DNA from: Clostridiales bacterium UBA6114
GTDB taxonomy: Bacteria > Bacillota > Clostridia > Oscillospirales > Butyricicoccaceae
Direction: 5' to 3'
Assembly: GCA_002423435.1 (NCBI GenBank)
Contig: DIWE01000037.1
Span: forward strand, 163,670-227,669
DNA length: 64,000 nt
Shown here: positions 34,023-41,692 of the stretch, piece by piece
Layout: every line of letters begins with the position of its first letter
Position numbering within the stretch: position 1 is the stretch's first letter
Notes under the pieces: model-generated
Database searches by the model: none
What the model was told of the DNA's origin: nothing
Seen by the model: only the letters and a program-made list of their open reading frames with translations
Made by a program: the position numbers and the translations under genes

Positions 34023-34614
34023 ATATCGGACGGTATTCGAAAAGGTCTCGGTGACGCCCGCTTTTTTCATTTTGATCGTTTTGTATGCGTTTGCGGGAGA
34101 TCCCTCGTTTTTGCCGTACATCTTTCTCGCGGTCGCGCTGCACGAATGCGGGCATTTCGCGCTGATCCGCCTGTGCGGGCTGAAGGTCACTAAAATACAG
34201 GCGACCATCTTGGGCTTTGCGATCACGACAAACGCCGGCCTTTCGTCGTATCTTTCCGAAATTGCGGTCGCGCTCGCGGGGCCCTTCGCGAGCATTCTCG
34301 CCGCCGTCTGCGCCTCCTGTCTCGCTTCACTCGGCTACTTCCCCGACGGGCTTTACTTCTTTTCCGGCCTCAATATCCTGTTCGGGCTTATAAACCTTCT
34401 TCCGGCCTCAAAGCTCGACGGGGGAAGGGCGCTTTTCGCCTGCCTGAATCTTCTCGCCCAGCCGGACACGGCCTACCGTGTCGCGTACTTTGTGCATGTG
34501 CTGACGGCGGTGCTTGTGATCCTCGCCGGTGGGTTTATCCTGTATGCGACGAAATACAATCTTTCGCTCCTTCTGATCGGGATCTGGCTTCTCGTCAGCT
34601 CGAGGCCGGAATAA
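34006..34614 (+). CDS. spoIVFB: SpoIVFB-like site-2 intramembrane metalloprotease
   Basis: This 202-aa polytopic membrane protein has the HExxH motif (HECGH, H46-H50) and the downstream third metal ligand in LLPASKLDGGRAL. SpoIVFB cleaves pro-sigma-K in the mother cell. It lacks the C-terminal CBS domain of longer homologues. Its start overlaps the end of spoIVFA by 17 nt, indicating coupled translation. A second site-2 protease at 53344 belongs to a different subfamily. Confidence 0.85.
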   Translation: MSNSHKYRTVFEKVSVTPAFFILIVLYAFAGDPSFLPYIFLAVALHECGHFALIRLCGLKVTKIQATILGFAITTNAGLSSYLSEIAVALAGPFASILAAVCASCLASLGYFPDGLYFFSGLNILFGLINLLPASKLDGGRALFACLNLLAQPDTAYRVAYFVHVLTAVLVILAGGFILYATKYNLSLLLIGIWLLVSSRPE

Positions 34615-34639
34615 CGCGCGGCATTTCTTTCATATTTGC

Positions 34640-34668
34640 TTGCTTTGGCGGCAAAATAGCATTATGAT
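34640..34668 (+). promoter_or_regulatory. Sigma-A-type promoter for radical SAM pair
   Basis: TTGCTT (34640-34645) and TATGAT (34663-34668) are 17 nt apart. Between it and the gene lie a GAAGACG/CGTCTTC hairpin (34674-34692) and the palindrome ATAAACCATGGTTTAT (34704-34719), possible attenuator elements. Confidence 0.55.
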
Positions 34669-34742
34669 TTTATGAAGACGCAAATCGTCTTCGACTTCCC
34701 CTGATAAACCATGGTTTATTGGGATTCCACTGGAGGATCATC

Positions 34743-36578
34743 ATGCTAGCAGACCTTGAACGGATTTTGCCCCGTGTCAAAAAGCCCGCCCGGTATGTGG
34801 GCGGAGAATTTAACTCCGCAAATAAGGATTTGTCAACGGTTGACCTGCGCTTTGCGTTGGCCTTTCCGGATATTTATGAGGTCGGGATGTCGCATCTCGG
34901 TTCCCGCCTCCTCTACGGGCTTTACAACAGCCAGGGCGGCGTTTTCTGCGAGCGCGTATATGCGCCCTGGCCCGACATGGAAAAAGAGATGCGGGAAAAC
35001 GGCATTTTGCTGTATGCGCTTGAAACGCACGACCCGGTCAATCGTTTCGATATCATCGGCTTTTCGCTGCAATACGAACTTTGCTACACCAACGTGTTGA
35101 ATATGCTCGACCTCGCGGGCCTTCCCATCCGCGCGTCGGACCGGCCCGCGCTCTCGCCGCTTGTGATCGCCGGCGGGCCGTGCGCGTTCAACCCCGAGCC
35201 AATGGCCGATTTTATAGACCTTTTCGTAATAGGTGAGGGGGAGGAGGTATCCCTGGAACTCTTTGCCCTTTACCGGCGTGCGAAAAAGGAGAATATGGGG
35301 AAAAGGGAATTTCTGCGGGAAGCCTCCCGGATCGGGGGCGTCTACGTCCCCTCCCTCTACAGCGTTTTTTATAACGCGGACAAGACCGTCGAGCGCGTAG
35401 AGCCTTCAGGCGGCGCGCCGCAAACGGTCACAAAGCGCATCGTAAGGGAGCTCGACAGCGCCTACTACCCCGAATCCTTTGTCGTGCCGTCGACCGACAT
35501 CGTCTTCGACCGCGCGATGGTGGAGCTGTTCCGCGGGTGTATCCGGGGCTGCCGGTTCTGCCAGGCGGGACATGCCTGCCGTCCGGTCCGCGCAAAAAAG
35601 GGTGAAACGCTGGTCCGCCAGGCGAAAGCGCTCGTCGAATCGACCGGCTATGAGGAGCTGTCGCTCTCCTCGCTGAGCACAAGCGACTACAAGGACCTAA
35701 AGCCCCTCTGCGACGAGCTTCTCGGCTACTGCGAGGGTAAACGGGTCAGCCTCGCGCTGCCGTCGCTGCGCGCAGACAATTTCAGCGTCGAGCTGATGCA
35801 GCGCGCGCAGAAGGTGCGCAAAAGCGGCCTGACATTCGCGCCCGAGGCCGGAACCCAGCGCTTAAGGGACGTGATCAACAAAAACCTGACCGAAAAGGAT
35901 CTTTACGACGCGTGTTCGGTCGCTTTTTCCGGCGGCTGGAACAGTGTAAAGCTATACTTTATGACAGGGCTGCCGACGGAGACCCTTGAAGACTTAGAGG
36001 GCATCGCCGAACTCGCGAGGGGCGTCGTCTACCGCTGGCGGCTGGCCTCTCCAAATAAAAACCGCGGCGTAAACGTGACGGTCAGCGCGTCGTTTTTTGT
36101 GCCGAAGCCGCATACGCCGTTTCAGTGGGTCGGGCAGGTCCCGCTTTCCGAGATCGAGCGGCGCCAGCAGTATCTGCGTGAAAAGCTGCGGATGAAAAAC
36201 GTCACCTTCCACTGGCACGACGCGAAGACCGGCTTTCTGGAAGCGGTCTTCGCCAGGGGCGACCGGCGGCTCGGCGACGTGATCGAGCGCGCATGGCGTT
36301 TAGGCTGCGTCTTCGACGGCTGGGACGAATGGTTCTCGCTCGACAGATGGATGGAGACCTTCTCCGACTGCGGCATAGACCCCGATTTTTACGCGCTGCG
36401 CACAAGGGAGATAAGCGAGGTCCTGCCGTGGGACCATATTTTAAGCGGCACGACAAAGGAGCACCTAAAGAGGGAGTATGAGCGCGCGATAAGCGAAACC
36501 ACGACCGAAAACTGCAGCCTTTCCTGCGCCGGGTGCGGCGCGCGGCGGCTTTTGGAGGGGGGACGCTGCGATGTTTAA
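34743..36578 (+). CDS. B12-binding-type radical SAM protein (TIGR03960 family)
   Basis: The protein (611 aa) has an N-terminal B12-binding-like domain, a radical SAM core with CIRGCRFCQAGHACR (CxxxCxxC, around residues 266-280) and TFAPEAGTQRLRDVIN, and a C-terminal cysteine cluster (CSLSCAGCGARR). The substrate is unknown; the family is always paired with the TIGR03936 protein encoded next and lies near ribosomal-protein or RNase G genes, suggesting RNA or ribosome modification. Start ATG 34743 has GGAGG 8 nt upstream. Confidence 0.88.
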   Translation: MLADLERILPRVKKPARYVGGEFNSANKDLSTVDLRFALAFPDIYEVGMSHLGSRLLYGLYNSQGGVFCERVYAPWPDMEKEMRENGILLYALETHDPVNRFDIIGFSLQYELCYTNVLNMLDLAGLPIRASDRPALSPLVIAGGPCAFNPEPMADFIDLFVIGEGEEVSLELFALYRRAKKENMGKREFLREASRIGGVYVPSLYSVFYNADKTVERVEPSGGAPQTVTKRIVRELDSAYYPESFVVPSTDIVFDRAMVELFRGCIRGCRFCQAGHACRPVRAKKGETLVRQAKALVESTGYEELSLSSLSTSDYKDLKPLCDELLGYCEGKRVSLALPSLRADNFSVELMQRAQKVRKSGLTFAPEAGTQRLRDVINKNLTEKDLYDACSVAFSGGWNSVKLYFMTGLPTETLEDLEGIAELARGVVYRWRLASPNKNRGVNVTVSASFFVPKPHTPFQWVGQVPLSEIERRQQYLREKLRMKNVTFHWHDAKTGFLEAVFARGDRRLGDVIERAWRLGCVFDGWDEWFSLDRWMETFSDCGIDPDFYALRTREISEVLPWDHILSGTTKEHLKREYERAISETTTENCSLSCAGCGARRLLEGGRCDV

Positions 36579-37230
36579 GGCGAGAATGCGGTTTTCAAAA
36601 ACGGGAAACGCAAAATTTATAAGCCACCTCGACACGATGCGCGTGTTTCAGAGGGCCTTTCAGCGCGCCGGGCTCCCCTTGCGTTACACCGAGGGTTTTA
36701 ACCCGCACCCCTACGTTTCGGTCCTCCTGCCGCTTTCGACGTCATTTGAGGGGCTCGACGAGCTGGTTGATTTTGATTTAAGCGTCGATTTCCTGCCCGA
36801 CGGGGCGCTCGGCTTGGTAAACGGCGCGCTGCCCTCGGGGTTTTGCGCGCATGAAATTTACGAGGCCGCGGCAAAGCCGGGGGAGATCGCCTTTGTTTCC
36901 TATAAAATCCTCCTTTTCCCCGGCGAAAACGTCGCCCCGGACGCAATAGAACGCGTAAACGCGCTCTTTGAAAGGGATTCGGTCACGGTCACAAAGCGCA
37001 CGAAAAACGGGGAGTCCGACATAAATATCATCGATTATATTCACGAAATCCGCGCCCTTTCCGAAAACGGCGGCATCCGGATGGACACAACCTTGTGCGC
37101 CGGAAACAAAAGCTTGAATCCCGAATACGTTGTAAAAGCGGTCGAGCGTGAGCTATGCCTGAAGAGCCCGCCGGACGCCCTTTACACAAGGACCTCTATT
37201 TTGAACGGCTGCCTTGAAAAGTTCCGGTAA
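36571..37230 (+). CDS. TIGR03936/DUF2344 radical SAM-associated protein
   Basis: This 219-aa protein begins MFKARMRFSKTGNAKFISHL and continues with HPYVSVLLPLSTSFEGLDELVD, the DUF2344 signature. In many bacteria this domain is fused to the C-terminus of the preceding radical SAM protein; here it is separate and overlaps it by 8 nt. Function is unknown but evidently joint with its partner. Confidence 0.88.
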   Translation: MFKARMRFSKTGNAKFISHLDTMRVFQRAFQRAGLPLRYTEGFNPHPYVSVLLPLSTSFEGLDELVDFDLSVDFLPDGALGLVNGALPSGFCAHEIYEAAAKPGEIAFVSYKILLFPGENVAPDAIERVNALFERDSVTVTKRTKNGESDINIIDYIHEIRALSENGGIRMDTTLCAGNKSLNPEYVVKAVERELCLKSPPDALYTRTSILNGCLEKFR

Positions 37231-37253
37231 TGGGAATTTATCGCAAAAAAGTG

Positions 37254-37282
37254 TTGCAAAATATCGATAACCATGCTATTAT
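37254..37282 (+). promoter_or_regulatory. Sigma-A-type promoter for rplS
   Basis: TTGCAA (37254-37259) and TATTAT (37277-37282) are 17 nt apart, about 86 nt before the rplS start. Confidence 0.65.
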
Positions 37283-37300
37283 ATTTGGGCGTATATAAAG

Positions 37301-37367
37301 GACAGTCCTCTGCCACCTTACTTTTTTCTTTGTGGTACGAATGTCTCAAGAGAGGGGAGAGACCAGA
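37301..37367 (+). promoter_or_regulatory. Candidate ribosomal protein L19 leader
   Basis: CCTCT (37307-37311) can pair with AGAGG (37351-37355), enclosing CCAC/GTGG (37313-37316/37332-37335). GTCTC (37343-37347) can alternatively pair with GAGAC (37359-37363), covering the GAGGGGAG Shine-Dalgarno sequence. Firmicutes rplS is known to carry an autoregulatory leader. The match here is by position and fold, not by covariance model. Confidence 0.4.
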
Positions 37368-37709
37368 ATGGATCTCATAAAGGCAATTACACAGCCGCAT
37401 TTAAAGACGGAGGCCGGACAGTTCGGCATAGGCGACACCGTCAAAGTGCATATCCGGATCAAAGAGGGTTCGCGCGAAAGGGTACAGGTGTTTGAGGGCA
37501 CGGTTATTGCGAAAAAACACGGCGGCATTTCCGAAAGCTTTACCGTCCGACGCGTATCGTACGGCGTCGGCGTTGAAAAAACGTTTCCGCTGCATTCGCC
37601 GAATATCCAGAAGATCGAAGTCGTGCGCAAAGGCAAGGTTCGCCGCGCAAAGCTCTATTACCTCAGGAAAAGAGTCGGAAAAGCGGCAAAAGTCAAACAG
37701 GATATTTAA
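37368..37709 (+). CDS. rplS: 50S ribosomal protein L19
   Basis: This 113-aa protein lies at the 30S-50S interface. The family core is clear in FGIGDTVKVHIRIKEGSRER, VQVFEGTVIAKKHGG and FPLHSPNIQKIEVVRKGKVRRAKLYYLR. Start ATG 37368 gives the standard MDLIKAITQPHLK N-terminus. It has its own promoter and is followed by an array of hairpins before lepB. Confidence 0.97.
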   Translation: MDLIKAITQPHLKTEAGQFGIGDTVKVHIRIKEGSRERVQVFEGTVIAKKHGGISESFTVRRVSYGVGVEKTFPLHSPNIQKIEVVRKGKVRRAKLYYLRKRVGKAAKVKQDI

Positions 37710-37710
37710 G

Positions 37711-37908
37711 GAATTCAAAACGCCGAGGGAGGGATATGATCCCTCCCTCGGATTTAAATTCCTGTACCTGGGAATTCATTTCCCAGGTACAGACCTCGAC
37801 CCGCGCCAACCGGGCGCGAAACCGGGGTTACTCAAAGGGGCATTGGATGCCCCTTTGAAGCATGAAGACGAAGTCTTCATGCCGAGGGAGGGATTCGATC
37901 CCTCCCTT
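37711..37908 (+). repeat. Array of six consecutive hairpins between rplS and lepB
   Basis: Stems in order are: 37723-37751 (13 bp, CCGAGGGAGGGAT arm, 3-nt loop), 37763-37791 (12 bp, TGTACCTGGGAA arm), a 6-bp CGCGCC/GGCGCG stem near 37801-37818, 37832-37858 (12 bp, TCAAAGGGGCAT arm), 37860-37882 (10 bp, GCATGAAGAC arm) and 37884-37908 (11 bp, GAGGGAGGGAT arm). The first and last share almost the same stem. Only the last is followed by a T-rich stretch, so it may be the terminator. No coding potential. Confidence 0.75.
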
Positions 37909-38027
37909 ATATTTTGTACTTTCTTGAAAAACGCCGATGTTTTTAACTCTTTTTTGATATGGCGCTTTTATATTTGATTATTTTATTATATACTATAGAT
38001 ACGACAGCGCCTTAATAGGAGAAACGT

Positions 38028-38612
38028 ATGGAAAAAAATGAGATTCTTGGCTCGGGACACGACGAGCCTTACAAAAACCAGGTCGGGCTTACGGAAAAAT
38101 CTGAAATATTCGACTGGATTGAAGCACTTGTCACAGCCCTTTGCGTCGTCATCATCCTGTTTGTTTTTTTTATGCGAATCATCGGCGTGGACGGGCAGTC
38201 GATGTATCCGACGCTGCACGACCGCGACACGATTATCATAAGCAACCTTTTCTATGAGCCGAAGCAGGGCGATATTGTCGTCCTGACCAAAAGCAGCTTT
38301 ATGGAAAAGCCGATCGTAAAGCGCATTATCGCGGTCGGCGGACAGACGGTCGATATCAATTTTGACACGAACGAGGTTTTTGTCGACGGCGAGCTTCAGT
38401 ACGAGCCCTATATCAACGAGCCCACGGCGCTTTCCGAGGGCACACAGTTCCCACTGACCGTTCCCGACGGCTCGGTCTTCGTGATGGGCGACAACCGCAA
38501 CAACAGCACCGACAGCCGGGATAAGCGCCTGGGCGTGGTCGACAACCGATATATTTTAGGCCGCGTCCTTTTCCGGGTGTTCCCGTTTAACCGCATGGGC
38601 AAAATCGAATAA
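38028..38612 (+). CDS. lepB: Signal peptidase I
   Basis: This 194-aa membrane protease has one N-terminal transmembrane helix (WIEALVTALCVVIILFVFFM, residues ~30-50), the catalytic serine in DGQSMYPTL, the catalytic lysine in KPIVKRIIAVGG and the MGDNRNNSTDSR motif. It removes signal peptides from exported proteins. AATAGGAGAAACG is the ribosome-binding region. AT-rich promoter-like sequence lies at about 37950-38000. Confidence 0.94.
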   Translation: MEKNEILGSGHDEPYKNQVGLTEKSEIFDWIEALVTALCVVIILFVFFMRIIGVDGQSMYPTLHDRDTIIISNLFYEPKQGDIVVLTKSSFMEKPIVKRIIAVGGQTVDINFDTNEVFVDGELQYEPYINEPTALSEGTQFPLTVPDGSVFVMGDNRNNSTDSRDKRLGVVDNRYILGRVLFRVFPFNRMGKIE

Positions 38613-38637
38613 CAGTACGCTTTTTGGAGACAGCTAA

Positions 38638-39480
38638 ATGAATATACAATGGTATCCCGGGCATATGGCAAAAACCCGGCGCATCATCGCCGAGGATCTG
38701 CGGATGACCGACCTTGTGTGCGAGATCGTCGACGCAAGGATTCCGCTCTCCTCCCGAAATCCCGATATCGACGCGCTTGCAGCCGGGAAACCGCGCCTGA
38801 TTGTCCTAAACCGCGCGGATCAGTCGGACCCTGACGCAAACAGACGGTGGGCCGCCTGTTTTAAAGCGCAGGGTTTTTCCGTTTTATCCGCCGACAGCAA
38901 GCACGGCGCCGGGATCGGGCGGTTTTTGCCAGAGGTCCGCTCGGTTATGGCGGAAAAGCTTAAGCGATTCCAGGAAAAGGGGCAGGCGGGGCGCAAAATC
39001 AAAATCATGGTCGTCGGCATTCCGAACGTGGGAAAGTCCTCCTTTATAAACCGCGTCATCAAGCGAAAATCCGCAAAAGCGGAGGACAGGCCCGGAGTGA
39101 CGCGCGGAAAGCAGTGGTTTTCCATCGGCGACGGCTTCGAGCTCCTCGACACTCCCGGCATCCTCTGGCCGAAGCTCGGCGACGAGGCGACGGGAATGCA
39201 CCTGGCTTTCACGGGCGCCGTGAGGGACGAGATCATGGACCTTGAAACCCTCGCCGCTCATCTGATGGAAGAGCTCGCCGCGATAAAGCCGGAGGCCCTC
39301 CTGTCCCGCTATAAAATCGAGGGGGCGGCCGGCGACGGGCCCGGCCTTTTGGCGCTCGCCGCGAAAAACCGGGGCTTTTTGCTGCCGGGCGGCAATGTCG
39401 ACACCGAGCGGATGGCCCGCATCCTTTTAGACGAGTTCCGTTCGGGCGCGCTGGGCCGCATTACGCTGGAGCTGCCCTAA
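38638..39480 (+). CDS. rbgA: Ribosome biogenesis GTPase YlqF/RbgA
   Basis: This 280-aa circularly permuted GTPase acts in 50S maturation. It starts MNIQWYPGHMAKTRRII, then shows G4 (NRADQSD), G1 (GIPNVGKSSFINR) and G3 (DTPGILWPK). The lepB-rbgA-rnhB order is conserved in Firmicutes. Its stop codon lies inside a perfect 13-bp hairpin. Confidence 0.95.
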   Translation: MNIQWYPGHMAKTRRIIAEDLRMTDLVCEIVDARIPLSSRNPDIDALAAGKPRLIVLNRADQSDPDANRRWAACFKAQGFSVLSADSKHGAGIGRFLPEVRSVMAEKLKRFQEKGQAGRKIKIMVVGIPNVGKSSFINRVIKRKSAKAEDRPGVTRGKQWFSIGDGFELLDTPGILWPKLGDEATGMHLAFTGAVRDEIMDLETLAAHLMEELAAIKPEALLSRYKIEGAAGDGPGLLALAAKNRGFLLPGGNVDTERMARILLDEFRSGALGRITLELP

Positions 39481-39499
39481 AAATACTTTTTAGGGCAGC
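39471..39499 (+). terminator. Hairpin across rbgA stop, probable terminator
   Basis: GCTGCCCTAAAAA (39471-39483) pairs perfectly with TTTTTAGGGCAGC (39487-39499), with loop TAC. The U-run lies within the 3' arm, so it may work in either direction or only stabilise the mRNA. Confidence 0.5.
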
Positions 39500-39510
39500 G
39501 AAGCTTCGCG

Positions 39511-39641
39511 GATTAAAACGCATGTTTCTCGCCGCCGTGGGCGGCAACCGAAACATATGCGCAACAGACGACCATGACTGGATTTTTATCCGTTGCGGCG
39601 ACACGCCGTGTCATGGACGTCTGTCGCCGAATGAGGTTTCC
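39511..39641 (+). promoter_or_regulatory. Structured leader copy E7, upstream of rnhB
   Basis: P0 is CGC-ATGTTT (39519-39527) with AAACAT-AT-GCG (39551-39561), nine pairs with a bulged AT. P1 is GCCGCC/GGCGGC (39531-39536/39540-39545), with linker AACCG. State B pairs ACAGACGACCATGAC (39564-39578) with 39610-39624, 14 of 15. A possible competing CGCAAC/GTTGCG stem (39560-39565/39592-39597) uses part of P0. Unlike other copies, the ATG just after the structure (39642) opens a 10-codon frame, not rnhB. Confidence 0.6.
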
Positions 39642-39674
39642 ATGCCTTCAAAGGAGGAACTGCCCGATGGATGA
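39642..39674 (+). CDS. Possible 10-aa leader peptide overlapping rnhB start
   Basis: ATG 39642 follows GAGG (39633-39636) at the position where other leaders place the gene's start, and encodes MPSKEELPDG before TGA 39672-39674, overlapping the rnhB start in another frame. Its AAG-GAG-GAA codons are the rnhB Shine-Dalgarno sequence. Translation could couple to rnhB. It may be a chance frame. Confidence 0.3.
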   Translation: MPSKEELPDG

Positions 39675-40293
39675 AGCGCCCGACATGCTGTTTTTTGAGA
39701 AAGAGGAGCAAAAAAAAGGCCGCAGGCGGATCTGCGGCGTCGATGAGGCGGGACGCGGGCCGCTGGCCGGTCCGGTTTACGCGTCGGCGGTGATCCTAAA
39801 CCCCGCCGACGTCATCGAAGACCTCGACGACTCGAAAAAATTGAGCGAAAAAAAGCGTGAACAGCTTTTCTCACAGATCATAAAACGCGCCCTTTCCTTT
39901 TGCGTCGCCTCGGCGTCGGAACGGGAAATCGACGAGATGAATATACTGAACGCGACTATGCTTGCGATGTGCCGTGCGGTCGAGGGGCTTCATATCGTCC
40001 CCGACATTGTCCTGGTCGACGGCAACCGCACTCCCGGAGTCCCGGTGCCGGTAAGAACCATCGTGGGCGGCGATGGAAAAAGCGCCTCCGTCGCGGCAGC
40101 GTCGATCCTTGCCAAGGTCAGCCGGGACCGCTACATGAAGGAACTCGGCCTTACATATCCCGACTATCTTTTTGAAATGCACAAGGGGTATCCGACCAAA
40201 AAACATGTCGAGCAGCTTTTAATATTCGGGCCGTGCGCCGCGCACCGCCGCACCTTCCTTAAAAATATCCTCCCGAAGGAGCGGATCGGATGA
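39667..40293 (+). CDS. rnhB: Ribonuclease HII
   Basis: This 208-aa enzyme cuts RNA in RNA-DNA hybrids and at single ribonucleotides. The catalytic motif GVDEAGRGPLAGPVYA appears at about residue 25, followed by VDGNRTPG and SVAAASILAKVSRDR. ATG 39667 is preceded by AAGGAGG (39650-39656). A longer frame from 39574 passes through leader E7 and is rejected. It overlaps yraN by 4 nt. Confidence 0.95.
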   Translation: MDEAPDMLFFEKEEQKKGRRRICGVDEAGRGPLAGPVYASAVILNPADVIEDLDDSKKLSEKKREQLFSQIIKRALSFCVASASEREIDEMNILNATMLAMCRAVEGLHIVPDIVLVDGNRTPGVPVPVRTIVGGDGKSASVAAASILAKVSRDRYMKELGLTYPDYLFEMHKGYPTKKHVEQLLIFGPCAAHRRTFLKNILPKERIG

Positions 40294-40691
40294 GGTCGCA
40301 GCTTACGGGCAGGCAGGGGGAGGCGGCGACGGCCGACTACCTGCGGAAAAAGGGATATAAGGTCATCGAGGCAAATTATGCGACCCGCTTCGGGGAGATC
40401 GACCTGATCGCAAAAAAGCACAAAACCGTCGTTTTCGTCGAGGTGAAAACCCGGAAAAACAGGCGGTTCGCAAACGCCTTCGAAGCGGTAAACGCGAAAA
40501 AACAGGCAAAAATAAGGGCGTGCGCCGAGCAGTGGCTTGCGGAAAACGACCCCGGCGGACAGCTTTGCGCCCGGTTTGACGTGGTCGAGGTGTATATAAA
40601 CGACCCGGCAAAGCCGCCCTTTTATCTAAACCATATTGAAAACGCCTTTGCATCGGAGGGATATGCGGATGAACGGCGTCCGGCTTTTTGA
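40290..40691 (+). CDS. YraN/UPF0102 family nuclease-like protein
   Basis: This 133-aa protein begins with GRQGEAATADYLRKKGYKVI and has FGEIDLIAKKHKTVVFVEVKTRK, the D...E-x-K endonuclease-like motif of UPF0102. The family is near-universal next to rnhB, suggesting a DNA or RNA processing role, but activity is unproven. The 3' end overlaps the dipeptidase start. Confidence 0.9.
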   Translation: MRSQLTGRQGEAATADYLRKKGYKVIEANYATRFGEIDLIAKKHKTVVFVEVKTRKNRRFANAFEAVNAKKQAKIRACAEQWLAENDPGGQLCARFDVVEVYINDPAKPPFYLNHIENAFASEGYADERRPAF

Positions 40692-41619
40692 CTGCCACTG
40701 CGATACAATTTCAAGGATTTTTGACGAGGGCGGATCGCTTTATCAAAACAGCTACCATATCGACCTTGAAAAGGCGTCCGTTTTTTCGGAGTATGCCCAG
40801 GTTTTCGCCCTGTGGGGCGATATGTCGATTGAGGCCGATATCGAAAAGCGCTTTTCGGCGCAGCTTTCACTCGCCCGAAAGCTTTTAAACGGGCAAAACG
40901 GCGCGCCCGTGCTATGCAAGAGCGCGCGCGATATGGACCTCGCGCTGGAGGGGGGCCGGCCGGCCGCGTTTCTGGCCGCCGAGGGGGCGGAGCTTTTGGG
41001 CTGCTCGCCGGAAACACTGAAATACGCCTTCGGCGAGGGCCTCCGCTTTGTGACGCTTACATGGAATAACCGAAACCAATGCGCGTCCTCCGCCGCGGCC
41101 GACGAGACGGGGGGACTTACTTCGCACGGAAAGGCGTTTGTGAAACACGCGGAGGAATTGGGCGTCATCCTCGACGTGTCGCATCTCTCCGAGCGCGGCT
41201 TTTACGATCTTGCGGAGTGTTCGGGCCGTCCGTTTATCGCGTCCCATTCAAACGCGAGAGCGGTATTGGACCACCGCAGGAACCTCAAGGACGAACAATT
41301 AAAGGTCCTGATCCGGCGCGAAGGGATCTGCGGTATCAACCTCTATACCCGGTTTCTGGAAAAGGACGCGGAAAGCTGCACGATCGACACGGTGATCCGG
41401 CATATTGAGCATGTTCTCTCTCTGGGCGGGGAGCATATACTGGCGCTCGGCTGCGATTTCGACGGCTGCGACAGCCTGCCGCAGGGGATCTCCTCGGTTG
41501 CCGATTTAAGAAAGCTTTACGAGGCGCTTATAAAACGGAATTATAAAAAAACGCTGGTCGACCGGATCTTTTTCGGGAACATGGCCCGCTTTGTGCAAAA
41601 AAACCTAGCCGGAGCATGA
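40669..41619 (+). CDS. Membrane dipeptidase family (M19) peptidase
   Basis: This 316-aa amidohydrolase-fold protein carries metal-binding motifs FDCHCDT at the N-terminus, ASHSNARA in the middle and GCDFDGCDS near the end. M19 dipeptidases cleave dipeptides, including D-amino-acid forms. ATG 40669 is chosen over 40663 and 40636 because GGAGGG (40655-40660) is then 8 nt away. It overlaps yraN by 23 nt. The stop codon is inside a 19-bp hairpin. Confidence 0.88.
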   Translation: MNGVRLFDCHCDTISRIFDEGGSLYQNSYHIDLEKASVFSEYAQVFALWGDMSIEADIEKRFSAQLSLARKLLNGQNGAPVLCKSARDMDLALEGGRPAAFLAAEGAELLGCSPETLKYAFGEGLRFVTLTWNNRNQCASSAAADETGGLTSHGKAFVKHAEELGVILDVSHLSERGFYDLAECSGRPFIASHSNARAVLDHRRNLKDEQLKVLIRREGICGINLYTRFLEKDAESCTIDTVIRHIEHVLSLGGEHILALGCDFDGCDSLPQGISSVADLRKLYEALIKRNYKKTLVDRIFFGNMARFVQKNLAGA

Positions 41620-41664
41620 TAATCCACTCCCGCAAGGCGGGTTCCGATTATCATGCTCCGGCTA
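41606..41664 (+). other. 19-bp perfect hairpin spanning dipeptidase stop
   Basis: TAGCCGGAGCATGATAATC (41606-41624) pairs perfectly with 41646-41664. The 21-nt loop holds a second stem, CCCGC/GCGGG. There is no T-run. It may be an mRNA-stabilising or transcription-attenuating structure before thrC. Confidence 0.6.
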
Positions 41665-41692
41665 CCATAACTGCAAAAGGACGGAACTTAAA

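Noticed and set aside
37860..37908. tRNA-like TTCGA loop (GGATTCGATCC) in the hairpin array
   Set aside because: No acceptor, D or anticodon stem can be drawn around it; it is one of several simple hairpins.
37711..37908. CRISPR array between rplS and lepB
   Set aside because: Stems are of different sequence and there are no regular spacers or cas genes.
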